From an uncultured Clostridium sp. (GTDB lineage: Bacteria > Bacillota > Clostridia > TANB77 > CAG-508), in contig CAJMJN010000022.1 in assembly GCA_905213875.1 (NCBI GenBank), positions 1 to 27,464 of the forward strand: a stretch of DNA of 27,464 nt, written 5' to 3'. Under the pieces are notes generated by a model. That model was not told the DNA's origin, searched no databases, and worked only from the letters and a program-made list of their open reading frames with translations. This document shows positions 1-7,618 of this stretch, in pieces. How positions within the stretch are numbered: the stretch's first letter is position 1; the number at the start of each line of letters is the position of its first letter. The translations under genes were made by a program, and so were the position numbers.

Positions 1-75
1 CGGAATCGAACCGGCACGGTTTATTCAACCGCAGGATTTTAAGTCCTGTGCGTCTACCAATTCCGCCACATCTGC
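1..75 (-). tRNA. tRNA-Leu (anticodon TAA), cut by the window edge
   Basis: Read on the minus strand, the gene starts with acceptor strand GCAGATG at 75-69, followed by the D-arm GGCGGAATTGGTAGACGC, an anticodon arm with loop CTTAAAA (anticodon TAA), the long class II variable arm (CGGTTGAATAAACCG) and the start of the TpsiC arm (GGTTCGATTCCG). The long variable arm and anticodon identify leucine. The 3' end of the acceptor stem lies outside the window. It has its own promoter at 119-147, so it need not be read through from carD. Confidence 0.95.
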
Positions 76-118
76 ATTTATTTTAGAATTGGATTTTTCT
101 CTCCTTACAACAATTGTT

Positions 119-147
119 ATTATAATATGGCAAACACAATTTGTCAA
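119..147 (-). promoter_or_regulatory. sigma-A promoter of tRNA-Leu
   Basis: On the minus strand there is TTGACA (147-142), a 17-bp spacer and TATAAT (124-119), an exact consensus. Transcription would start near 112, about 37 nt before the mature tRNA 5' end. Confidence 0.85.
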
Positions 148-166
148 TACCTATTTTAATATTTTT

Positions 167-207
167 AAAATTTTTAGAGGAATATTTTATAGACCTCTAA
201 AAATTTT
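167..207 (-). terminator. hairpin after carD, probable terminator
   Basis: Perfect 14-bp inverted repeat: AAAATTTTTAGAGG at 167-180 and CCTCTAAAAATTTT at 194-207, with a 13-nt loop. It lies just after the carD stop codon and before the tRNA-Leu promoter. The stem itself ends in U-rich sequence, but no separate T-run follows on the minus strand, so termination strength is uncertain. Confidence 0.6.
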
Positions 208-220
208 ATTATTTTTTTAA

Positions 221-784
221 TTATTCACCTGTACCTGTTCCATCAAATGGAATAAATTTATTTACTATACTTTCTGGTTGTATATCTTCTGCTCTAAACA
301 TTTTAAATGATGTATTTATTTTATTTTCAACTAATTGTTCTACTTCTTCTTGACTTGCATGTTCTGCTAATACTAGCTCACTTACTAATATTTGTTTAGC
401 ATTATTTAACATTTTCTTTTCGCCTGTAGATAAACCTTTTTCTTTTTGCTTAAAACTTAAGTTTCTTACTACGTCTGCAATTTCATAAATGTCTCCACTC
501 TTCATTTTATCCATATTATCTCTATATCTTTTGTTCCAATTTTTATCCATTTCAGTTTCATCTTGCTCTAATACACTGATTACCTTTTCTGCTGAACTTT
601 TATCTATAATATTTCTTACTCCAACTTCTTCTGCCTTTGCTGTTGGTACCATTACCTTAACTTCTCCTGGCATCTTTAATATGTAATAAGATTGTTTCTC
701 CCCTAAAATATCTTTTTCTTCTATTGAATCAATTACCCCTGCACCATGCATAGGATAAACTATTTTGTCTCCTACATTAAACAT
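221..784 (-). CDS. carD: CarD family transcriptional regulator
   Basis: CarD/CdnL proteins bind the RNA polymerase beta subunit and stabilise open promoter complexes. The N-terminal region (FNVGDKIVYPMHGAGVI, then YYILKMPGEVKVMVP) is the Tudor-like RNA-polymerase-interacting domain shared with the Mfd/TRCF factor; the C-terminal half is the helical DNA-binding part with the typical YEIADVVRNL segment. The product is about 187 residues, slightly longer than many family members. A TTG three codons upstream (793) is in frame, but it abuts the AAAGGAG; the ATG at 784 is 9 nt downstream of GGAG and is the better start. The gene has its own consensus promoter (892-920) and a roughly 100-nt leader with a strong hairpin. 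Neighbours are dut upstream and tRNA-Leu downstream. Confidence 0.92.
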   Translation of the reverse strand: MFNVGDKIVYPMHGAGVIDSIEEKDILGEKQSYYILKMPGEVKVMVPTAKAEEVGVRNIIDKSSAEKVISVLEQDETEMDKNWNKRYRDNMDKMKSGDIYEIADVVRNLSFKQKEKGLSTGEKKMLNNAKQILVSELVLAEHASQEEVEQLVENKINTSFKMFRAEDIQPESIVNKFIPFDGTGTGE

Positions 785-831
785 GTAAGTCAACTCCTTT
801 CAGCATTATATATTTTTCGGCGAAAAAAGAT

Positions 832-872
832 AATAAAGTTATTATAAAATTATGTTTTAAAATAACTTTATT
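832..872 (-). promoter_or_regulatory. 12-bp inverted repeat in the carD leader
   Basis: AATAAAGTTATT (832-843) and AATAACTTTATT (861-872) are perfect reverse complements around a 17-nt AT-rich loop. The element lies inside the carD 5' leader, and on the minus strand it is followed by ATCTTTTTTC, so it resembles a weak intrinsic terminator or attenuator upstream of the ribosome-binding site. Confidence 0.5.
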
Positions 873-891
873 GGATTTTTTAACCATATTT

Positions 892-920
892 ATTATACAA
901 TAAAAAAGGGCAAAAGTCAA
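892..920 (-). promoter_or_regulatory. sigma-A promoter of carD
   Basis: Minus-strand TTGACT (920-915), 17-bp spacer, TATAAT (897-892). The -35 box falls in the loop of the dut terminator hairpin. The predicted start near 885 gives a leader of about 100 nt. Confidence 0.8.
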
Positions 921-930
921 AGCCCTTTTT
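903..930 (-). terminator. rho-independent terminator of dut
   Basis: AAAAAGGGC (903-911) pairs with GCCCTTTTT (922-930); on the minus strand the stem runs into CCCTTTTTTATTG. It lies about 80 nt beyond the dut stop codon. Confidence 0.85.
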
Positions 931-1008
931 CTCTATTTTTTATGTATATTGCCATCTAACCCCTTTTGGTTCTAAGCATACATGGATTATAAATTTTTCA
1001 AGATTTTT

Positions 1009-1470
1009 TTATTTATTAGTTGACCCAAATCCTCCTACTCTTTCTCCTTCTGCAACATCATCGTCTGTAACAAAGTATTTTTGGAATATTCCTTGTCCTA
1101 TTGCATCTCCTTTTTTTACTATTGTATCCTCATCTTTTATATTGTAAAATGCAAACATTATATGTCCATCATTGTCTGGATTTTCATAATAATCTTTATC
1201 AACTACTCCTACACTATTAGCTAATATTAGTCCTTTTTTCTTTGGATTAGAGCTTCTATTATATAACATTAAAGCTTCATCATCTTGCATATATGCTTTT
1301 ATACCTGTTTTTACCAATGTTGGATTCATTCCCTTTTTAAAGCTTGGTATAACTACATCTTCAGCGGCTTCAATATCATATCCTGCTGAATATTTTGTTT
1401 TTCTTTTTGGTAGATTAATTCCTTCATTTTCAAATCCTTTTGCAACTTCAAAACCTCTAATTTTTTCCAT
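1009..1470 (-). CDS. dut: dUTP diphosphatase (trimeric dUTPase family)
   Basis: Hydrolyses dUTP to dUMP and diphosphate, keeping uracil out of DNA and supplying dUMP for thymidylate synthesis. All five family motifs are present in order: SAGYDIEA (28-35), NRSSNPKKKG (71-80), NSVGVVDKDY (85-94, with the catalytic Asp at 91), GDAIGQGIF (121-129) and the C-terminal RVGGFGST lid (144-151). Length 153 residues is normal for the trimeric class. The ATG at 1470 follows AAAGGATG at good spacing. The substitution of NRSS for the common PRSS and the acidic insert YYENPDNDG put it among the more divergent Firmicutes/phage-like dUTPases. It is a single-gene unit with its own promoter and terminator. Confidence 0.93.
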   Translation of the reverse strand: MEKIRGFEVAKGFENEGINLPKRKTKYSAGYDIEAAEDVVIPSFKKGMNPTLVKTGIKAYMQDDEALMLYNRSSNPKKKGLILANSVGVVDKDYYENPDNDGHIMFAFYNIKDEDTIVKKGDAIGQGIFQKYFVTDDDVAEGERVGGFGSTNK

Positions 1471-1538
1471 TTTCTATTTCATCCTTTCTTTTTAGACATA
1501 AATTAGATTAAATATTTTTTGTTTAAGTTTATGTCCTT

Positions 1539-1566
1539 TTTATATAACAAATAGATTTTTTCACAA
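1539..1566 (-). promoter_or_regulatory. probable promoter of dut
   Basis: Minus-strand TTGTGA (1566-1561), 16-bp spacer, TATAAA (1544-1539). An inverted repeat GACATAAA/TTTATGTC (1495-1502 and 1528-1535) follows in the leader, ahead of the ribosome-binding site. Confidence 0.55.
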
Positions 1567-1599
1567 GTCTAGAAATTTGTCAATAGTAACATTATTTTT

Positions 1600-1626
1600 T
1601 TGACAAAATATAATATATTATATCAT
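1600..1626 (+). promoter_or_regulatory. feo promoter region with AT palindrome
   Basis: TTGACA at 1600-1605 is a consensus -35. A perfect 16-bp palindrome, ATATAATATATTATAT (1608-1623), fills the space to the -10 region (best hexamer TATCAT, 1621-1626, 15-bp spacer). A symmetric element in this position could be the operator of an iron-responsive repressor, but it does not match a recognisable Fur or DtxR box. Confidence 0.5.
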
Positions 1627-1648
1627 TACATTTATTTAAGGTGATTTT

Positions 1649-1885
1649 ATGAATTATAATATAGATAAATTAGCTAATCTTCCTTTAAATATTAAAGGAA
1701 GAATTCAAAATATAGATTGTAGCCCTGTTACCAAAAGACGTTTATTAGATTTAGGATTAGTAAAAAATACATTTATTACTCCAATTTTAAATAGTCCTTC
1801 TAATGGAATTAAAGCATATTGGTTTAGAAATTCTTTAATATCTATTCGTACTGAAGATGCTTCTAATATTTTTGTTGATTTTTAG
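1649..1885 (+). CDS. feoA: FeoA-type ferrous iron transport accessory protein
   Basis: Small 78-residue cytosolic protein of the FeoA SH3-like fold, which assists the FeoB ferrous iron permease. The family pattern is visible: an N-terminal LANLPLNIKGRIQNI strand, the conserved RRLLDLGLVKNTFITPI core (compare the usual RRLLDLGLxxGtxv) and a C-terminal SISIRTEDASNIFV-like strand ending the domain. The start ATG has AAGGTGAT just upstream. feoB begins 56 bp downstream on the same strand, the usual feoAB order, so both are probably co-transcribed from the promoter at 1600. Confidence 0.9.
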   Translation: MNYNIDKLANLPLNIKGRIQNIDCSPVTKRRLLDLGLVKNTFITPILNSPSNGIKAYWFRNSLISIRTEDASNIFVDF

Positions 1886-1941
1886 TATGTAACATTTTTA
1901 TGTATTTTTCATATTATAAATAAAAAATTGGAGGTGTTTGT

Positions 1942-3908
1942 ATGAATTTTACAATCACTTTAGCTCGGCAATCCTAATGTTGGAAAATCTACCATTTTTA
2001 ATAATTTAACAGGAATGCATCAACACACTGGTAATTGGACTCGGAAAAACTGTTGGCAATACCACTGGTATTTGTAACTTTAAAAATAATACTTTTACAT
2101 TTGTTGACATTCCTGGTACATATTCAATTATATCTAATTCTGAAGAAGAAGAAATTGCTCGTAATCATATTTGTTCTAATAATTCAGATGCTACTGTTGT
2201 AGTTGTTGATGCTACTTGTTTAGAAAGAAATTTGAATTTGGTATTTCAAATTATGGAAATAACACCTAATGTTATTCTTTGTGTAAATTTATTAGATGAA
2301 GCTAAAAAGAAAAAAATTAAAATTGATTTTAAAAAACTTTCCAAATTACTTGGTATTCCGGTAGTAGGAACTATTGCAAGAAAAAAGCATACACTTGATA
2401 ATTTAATGAATACCATATTAAAAGTTTGTACAAAGGAAATTATTCCTAATCCAATACCAGTTGATTATTCAGTTGAAACAGATTGCTTATCTAATAAAAT
2501 AACTGATTTAAAATCTGATATGGATGACAAGTCGATTTTAAATAAAAAAAATGCAAAGTCTGATGTTTCTGGTGAACCAATTTCTGCTAAAGATGATGAT
2601 GTTGTTATTTCTGCAATTATGAAACATGCTGAAAAAATCTGCAAAGAAGTTTGTACTTTTGAAGATTCTACATATTCAAAAAGAGATAGAAAAATTGATA
2701 AGATATTAACATCTAAGATATGGGGATTTCCTATAATGTTACTATTTTTAGGATTAATCTTTTGGATTACAATTGTTGGTGCAAATTATCCTTCTCAGGC
2801 ATTATTTATGATGTTTAGTTGGATTCAAGAAAAATTAGTATTTGTAGCTAATTATTTGCATTTTCCAAGTTGGCTTTCCAGTATGTGTATAAACGGTATT
2901 TATCAAACATTAACATGGATTATTGCTGTAATGCTCCCACCTATGGCTATATTTTTTCCATTGTTTACTTTTATGGAAGATTTAGGGTACTTACCTAGAA
3001 TTGCCTTTAATATGGATGGATTTTTTAAGAAATGTTGTTGTAATGGAAAACAAGCAATAACTATGTGTATGGGCTTTGGTTGTAATGCTGCTGGTGTAAC
3101 TGGATGTAGGATTTTTAGCTCTCCTAGGGAAAAATTAATTGCAATTTTAACCAATAACTTTGTTCCTTGTAATGGTAGATTTCCATTTTTAATTTCTGTT
3201 GCAACCATATTTATCGCAGGTTCTATGAATGGTATTGGAGCTTCTATTGTATCTACACTTGCAGTTATTTTAGTAATTTTACTCGGAATTTTTTGTACAT
3301 TATTAGTATCAAAAATTCTTTCTAAAACAATTCTAAAAGGTATGCCTTCTTCGTTTATTTTAGAATTACCACCTTACAGAAAACCTCAATTTGGCAAAAT
3401 ATTTATCCGTTCAATTTTTGATAGAACTATTTTTGTACTTGGCAGAGCCATTTGTGTTGCAGCTCCTGCTGGTCTCATTATTTGGCTATTTGCAAATATT
3501 GGAATAGATGGCACAAGTTTGCTTTCAATTGTGGCTAATTTTCTTGAACCTTTAGCCAGACTTATGGGATTAGATGGATATATTTTAACTGCTTTTGTTT
3601 TTGGTATTCCCGCAAACGAGATTGTTTTACCTATTATTCTAATGTGTTATCTTGGTGGTACTTCACTAGTAAATTTAGATGATACTTTTTCTATTGGTCA
3701 AATTTTAGCTAATAATGGCTGGACTTTATTAACTGCTCTTAATGTTATGATTTTTACTTGTTTACACTTTCCTTGTGCTACTACTTTGCTTACAATAAAA
3801 AAAGAAACTGGTAGTTGGAAATGGGTTGGTCTAAGCTTTATCTTGCCTACACTTTGTGGCATCATAATTTGTATGTTTACTACATTAATTTATAATATTA
3901 TAGTTTGA
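1942..3908 (+). pseudogene. feoB: FeoB ferrous iron permease, frame broken by two 1-base insertions
   Basis: FeoB is the GTP-gated inner-membrane Fe(II) transporter. The gene starts at ATG 1942 after GGAGGTG. Two extra C bases, at about 1966 and 2042, each convert CTGG to CTCGG and each shift the frame. The first leads to a TAA at 1975. Removing both gives one continuous protein of about 654 residues with all G motifs: GNPNVGKS (G1), TGNWTGKTVG (switch I/G2), DIPG (G3) and NLLDE (G4). After an extended linker (about residues 165-240) come the membrane gate domains with GFGCNAAGV and GIPANEIVLP. Everything from about 2043 to the TGA at 3908 is intact. Either the locus is a very recent pseudogene or the two insertions are sequence errors. 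Translation from an internal start such as 2232 would lack the G domain's nucleotide-binding motifs. Confidence 0.88.
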
Positions 3909-3909
3909 C

Positions 3910-3947
3910 CTATAGGGCTGTTGGTTCGAGTCCAACAAGAGGAGCCA
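3910..3947 (+). pseudogene. 3' half of a tRNA gene (Asn-like), likely attachment-site scar
   Basis: The segment holds a complete TpsiC arm, GTTGG-TTCGAGT-CCAAC (3920-3936), the acceptor 3' strand AAGAGGA (3937-3943), discriminator G and encoded CCA (3945-3947), preceded by a 5-nt variable region. There is no D-arm or 5' acceptor strand: upstream is the feoB stop codon, two bases away. The acceptor and T-arm resemble clostridial tRNA-Asn, from memory; the isoacceptor is not certain. A tRNA 3' half without its 5' half is the usual trace of site-specific integration into a tRNA gene. Confidence 0.8.
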
Positions 3948-4024
3948 AATTAAATTTATTTAATAATATGAATAAATATTAATAGTCTTATGCATTTTTT
4001 ATAACTACATTTTATTAAACAATA

Positions 4025-4066
4025 AAAAAGCAAAAGTCCGATTTTTTAATCGTATTTCTGCTTTTT
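4025..4066. terminator. bidirectional terminator between feoB and the NUDIX gene
   Basis: AAAAAGCA (4025-4032) pairs with TGCTTTTT (4059-4066) and an inner CGATT/AATCG stem (4039-4043, 4048-4052) closes on a TTTT loop. T-runs lie at both ends, fitting convergent feoB (plus) and NUDIX (minus). Confidence 0.75.
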
Positions 4067-4181
4067 ATCATTGTTTACGCTGATTATGGTAGATTAAAGT
4101 GCAAATAAACTTTTTTCTTTTTATAGCTTAAATCTCTGTTGTGGAAAATTAGTCATTTAATAATATTGTTAATCACATTAT

Positions 4182-4625
4182 CTATATTCTTCCGTTTTCC
4201 AAATCCTCTACAAATTTTTCTTTTATCTCTGTTGGTAATAACAATAAATTTTTAATTTCACTTTCTTTTATAATTTCTGGTAAATATTCTCCACTATCTA
4301 TATATTTAGGATCATTGTTAAATTCTGGTCCATCACCTGTTCCAAATTCTCCTTCTACATATTCACATAAGAAAAATATTTCTTTTTGCTTGAATTTTTC
4401 TGATTTCATTTCATATAATTTTTTTATTGGCTTTATTGTTATTCCAAATTCTTCTTTTATTTCTCTTATTACACCCTCTTCTGGAGTTTCCCCTTTTTCT
4501 AGTCCTCCTCCTGGGAATGTGTAATATTCTTGATAATCTTTTCTTTTTATTACATTTTTTCTATGCATAAATGCATATCCACCATTTATTTTTATTATTC
4601 CTGCAACTCTAACTCTTTCTTCCAT
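4182..4625 (-). CDS. NUDIX hydrolase
   Basis: 147-residue protein with a full NUDIX box, G-x5-E-x7-REIKEEFGI, at about residues 40-62 (PGGGLEKGE, then RE..EE.GI), which binds the metal and cleaves a nucleoside diphosphate linked to another moiety. Flanking beta strands (VRVAGIIKINGGYAFMHRK, YYTFPGG) fit the fold. The substrate cannot be told from sequence; small stand-alone clostridial NUDIX proteins are often housecleaning enzymes for damaged nucleotides. Start ATG at 4625 follows GAAAGGA. It is divergent from the P-type ATPase gene and ends against the shared terminator at 4025-4066. Confidence 0.9.
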   Translation of the reverse strand: MEERVRVAGIIKINGGYAFMHRKNVIKRKDYQEYYTFPGGGLEKGETPEEGVIREIKEEFGITIKPIKKLYEMKSEKFKQKEIFFLCEYVEGEFGTGDGPEFNNDPKYIDSGEYLPEIIKESEIKNLLLLPTEIKEKFVEDLENGRI

Positions 4626-4713
4626 TTTTTCTTCATTCCTTTCACGTTTTTCACTTATATATTATCACTATTTTAATTTTTTTTCTATATTTTGTATCAT
4701 TCTTATTTAATAG

Positions 4714-4722
4714 TGGTATAAT
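4714..4722 (+). promoter_or_regulatory. extended -10 promoter of the P-type ATPase gene
   Basis: TGGTATAAT is an extended -10 box; the -35 is poor (TTGTAT at 4692-4697, 19-bp spacer). The predicted leader is only about 30 nt, so there is no room for an M-box magnesium riboswitch. The surrounding 19 bases (4711-4729) recur exactly before the PhoH gene at 22409-22427. Confidence 0.65.
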
Positions 4723-4758
4723 TTTATTGATATTCACAAAAGATTGGAGTTGATAAAA

Positions 4759-7365
4759 TTGGCAAATGCTAAAGAAGAAGTAGATGTCGCAAAAATGTAT
4801 GGCGAAGAATGTACTTTGCCTAGAGATGAATTTATTAAAAATTATAAGGTTAATCCAAATGGATTATCTGATACTCAAGCAACCAAGAGAATTGAAAAAC
4901 TTGGATTAAATGAGATTAAGCAAGCAAAACCTAAAAGATGGTACAGCTATTTTCTAGATAGTTTGTTTTCACCATTTAATTGTATTTTATTAGGAATTGT
5001 TGCAATTTTATGTTATACAGATGTTTACTTGCCTGAAACACCTAGTTATGCAAACATTATTGTTATAGCTATTTTAGTTACAGCAAGTACATTGTTAGAC
5101 TTTTTTGAGGAATATCGTTCTAACAAAGCTGCTGAACAATTAAAGCAATTAGTTGCAACAACTACATCTGTAATAAGAAATGGTAAAGAAGTTCAAATAC
5201 CTATTAAAGAAGTAACTTTAGGTGATATTGTTACTCTTTCAGCTGGTAGTATGATTCCAGCTGATTTAAGAATTATTGAATCCAAAGATTTATATGTTGG
5301 TCAATCAGCTTTAACAGGTGAATCTGATAGTGTTAAAAAATCAGTTGAATCTGAACTTTCTATTAATGATTTAGATAGCATATCAGATTTAGATACAATT
5401 TGTTTTATGGGCACTAATGTTATTTCTGGAAGTGCAAAAGGTGTTGTTATAAAAACAGCTGATTCTACATATTTTGGAAAAATTGCTCATACACTAACAC
5501 AAGGAAAACCAAAAACTGCATTTCAAAAAGGAATTGAAAATATTAGTAGATTATTGATTAAATTTATGTTGGTATTGATTCCTATTGTATTTTTACTAAC
5601 GGCTTGGAAACATAGTGCAATTACTGCATTTACATTTGCTGTTGCAATAGCAATTGGAATTACCCCTTTGCTACTACCTGTTATTTTATCTTCAAGTTTA
5701 TCAAAAGGTGCTGTACGAATGTCTAAGAAAAAAACTATTGTAAAAAAATTAGACTCTATACAAAACTTTGGTGCTATGAATATTTTATGTACTGATAAAA
5801 CAGGAACTTTAACAGAAGATAAAATTGTGTTAGAAAAATATTTAAATATTAAAGGTGAAGAAGATTTAAGAGTTTTAAAACATGCCTTTCTTAACGCATT
5901 TTTTCAAACAGGTTTAAAGGGAAATATTGATGAAGCTGTTATAAAAAGAGGAATTGAAAATGGTCTAGGAAATTTTAGAGAAACATATAAAAAGGTGGAC
6001 GAAATTCCTTTTGATTTTGCTCGTAGACGTTTGTCTGTAATTGTTAGTGATGGTTCTAAAAAGCAAATGATTACCAAAGGTGCTGTTGAGGAAATTTTAA
6101 ATATTTGTACACTTGTTGACAACGATGGTCAAGTTGAACCTATTACAAAATCTATAAAAGACAATATTAGAAAAATTAGTCGTAAATTAAATGAAGATGG
6201 CTTAAGAGTTGTAGCTGTTTGTCAAAAAAATGATATTTTGCAAAACGAAACATTTGATGTTAGTGATGAAAAAAATATGGTATTACTTGGTTTTATTGGA
6301 TTTTTAGATCCTCCAAAAGAATCTGCAAAAGAATCTATCAAAAAATTAAATCAGGCTGGTATTAGAGTTATTGTACTTACAGGTGATAATGCAGAAGTTA
6401 CAAAATGTATTTGCTCAAAAGTTGGAATAAATTCAAATAAAATAGTTCTTGGAACTCAATTAGATAAACTTTCTGACACTGCTGTACTTAGATTATTGAA
6501 GAAAACTAACATTTTTGCTAAATTGTCTCCTATTCAAAAAGCTAGAATTGTAAGACTTTTAAAAGATACAGGAAATATTGTTGGATATATGGGGGATGGT
6601 ATTAATGATAGTCCTTCACTTACAAATTCAGATGTAGGAATTTCAGTTGATACAGCGGTTGATATTGCCAAAGAATCTGCTGATATAATTCTGTTAGAAA
6701 AAGATTTAAATGTTTTATTAGATGGTGTTTCTGAAGGTAGACGTACATTTGTAAACTTAATGAAATATATAAAATTAGCAACAAGCTTTAATTTTGGAGA
6801 GGTTATGTCTGTTATTATTGCTAGTGCATTACTTCCATTTTTGCCTGAAACACCTATCCAATTACTTGTTGAAGGTCTATTATATGACTTTGGTCAAATG
6901 ACTCTACCTTTTGACCATGTTGATAAAGAAGATTTACAAAAACCTAAAAAGTTAGATATAAAAAGTCTAAAACATTTCATGTTTTTCTGGGGACCTTTAA
7001 GTTCTTGTTTTGATATGGTTGTTTTTGCTTGTTTATGGTTTTTCTTTAATATACGAGAAGCTGCTTTATTCCAAACAATTTGGTTTAGTTATAGCATAGT
7101 TTCTAACTTGGTTGGGATGCATATTATTAGAACTGCAAAATTACCATTTATACAAAGTAATGCACATAGAGCTGTTTATATTTCTTCTATATCTTTGATT
7201 ATAATTGGTCTATTAGTACCATTTACTGGGTTAGGAGCTATGATAGGTTTAGTGCCTATGCAATTTTCTGATATAGTTCTTATATTTGGTGTTACTTTCT
7301 TATATTGTATTGTTGCAATATTTGCTAAAAAAGTTTATCTAAAAAAATATAAAGAATGGATTTAA
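4759..7365 (+). CDS. MgtA-like P-type cation-transporting ATPase
   Basis: Membrane pump of the P3B (MgtA/MgtB) type, which takes up Mg2+ using ATP. In order (868-residue numbering): N-terminal cytosolic segment, two membrane helices, actuator domain with TGES (186-189), TM4, phosphorylation site DKTGT (346-350), TGDN (541-544), hinge GDGINDSP (612-619) and a C-terminal membrane domain with SFNFGEV and the MgtA-like LLYDFGQMTLPFD segment. NFGAMNILCTDKTGTLTEDKI is close to MgtA. In TM4 the usual TPEMLP is TPLLLPV (300-308), so the acidic residue expected at the ion site is missing and the transported ion is less certain. The in-frame TTG codons at 4744 and 4750 overlap or touch GGAG; the TTG at 4759, 9 nt downstream of it, is the likely start. 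Single-gene unit. Confidence 0.9.
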   Translation: MANAKEEVDVAKMYGEECTLPRDEFIKNYKVNPNGLSDTQATKRIEKLGLNEIKQAKPKRWYSYFLDSLFSPFNCILLGIVAILCYTDVYLPETPSYANIIVIAILVTASTLLDFFEEYRSNKAAEQLKQLVATTTSVIRNGKEVQIPIKEVTLGDIVTLSAGSMIPADLRIIESKDLYVGQSALTGESDSVKKSVESELSINDLDSISDLDTICFMGTNVISGSAKGVVIKTADSTYFGKIAHTLTQGKPKTAFQKGIENISRLLIKFMLVLIPIVFLLTAWKHSAITAFTFAVAIAIGITPLLLPVILSSSLSKGAVRMSKKKTIVKKLDSIQNFGAMNILCTDKTGTLTEDKIVLEKYLNIKGEEDLRVLKHAFLNAFFQTGLKGNIDEAVIKRGIENGLGNFRETYKKVDEIPFDFARRRLSVIVSDGSKKQMITKGAVEEILNICTLVDNDGQVEPITKSIKDNIRKISRKLNEDGLRVVAVCQKNDILQNETFDVSDEKNMVLLGFIGFLDPPKESAKESIKKLNQAGIRVIVLTGDNAEVTKCICSKVGINSNKIVLGTQLDKLSDTAVLRLLKKTNIFAKLSPIQKARIVRLLKDTGNIVGYMGDGINDSPSLTNSDVGISVDTAVDIAKESADIILLEKDLNVLLDGVSEGRRTFVNLMKYIKLATSFNFGEVMSVIIASALLPFLPETPIQLLVEGLLYDFGQMTLPFDHVDKEDLQKPKKLDIKSLKHFMFFWGPLSSCFDMVVFACLWFFFNIREAALFQTIWFSYSIVSNLVGMHIIRTAKLPFIQSNAHRAVYISSISLIIIGLLVPFTGLGAMIGLVPMQFSDIVLIFGVTFLYCIVAIFAKKVYLKKYKEWI

Positions 7366-7475
7366 TTATAAAATAATTCATTAATAAAAATTGTTTATAT
7401 ATATTATGTTATAACCCTAAGTATAATTAAATAAATATATTATGAATGTGAATGGAGAATAAATTAGAAAATATT

Positions 7476-7532
7476 AAAATAGCTAAATGAGGGAACCCAA
7501 ACTTGTTTTGGGAAGTATCATTTAGCTATTTT
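7476..7532. terminator. long composite hairpin between the ATPase gene and dnaE
   Basis: AAAATAGCTAAATGA (7476-7490) and TCATTTAGCTATTTT (7518-7532) are perfect 15-nt reverse complements. Inside, CCCAAA (7496-7501) pairs with TTTGGG (7507-7512), separated from the outer stem by a symmetric GGGAA/AAGTA internal loop. It sits between convergent genes and has U-rich ends on both strands, so a bidirectional terminator is the simplest reading. Confidence 0.7.
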
Positions 7533-7618
7533 TAGATTTTATATTTGTTCGTATTGAACCGAATAATATATATATTTATTTAATTATACTTTGGGTTTCT
7601 AATACTAATACAATGAAT

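Noticed and set aside
1942..2060. Programmed frameshifting in feoB
   Set aside because: Two +1 shifts 76 bp apart at CTCGG, with no slippery run, stimulatory structure or internal ribosome-binding signal, are far better explained by insertions or errors.
4723..4758. M-box magnesium riboswitch before the MgtA-like gene
   Set aside because: The leader is only about 30 nt from the predicted start site, too short for the element.
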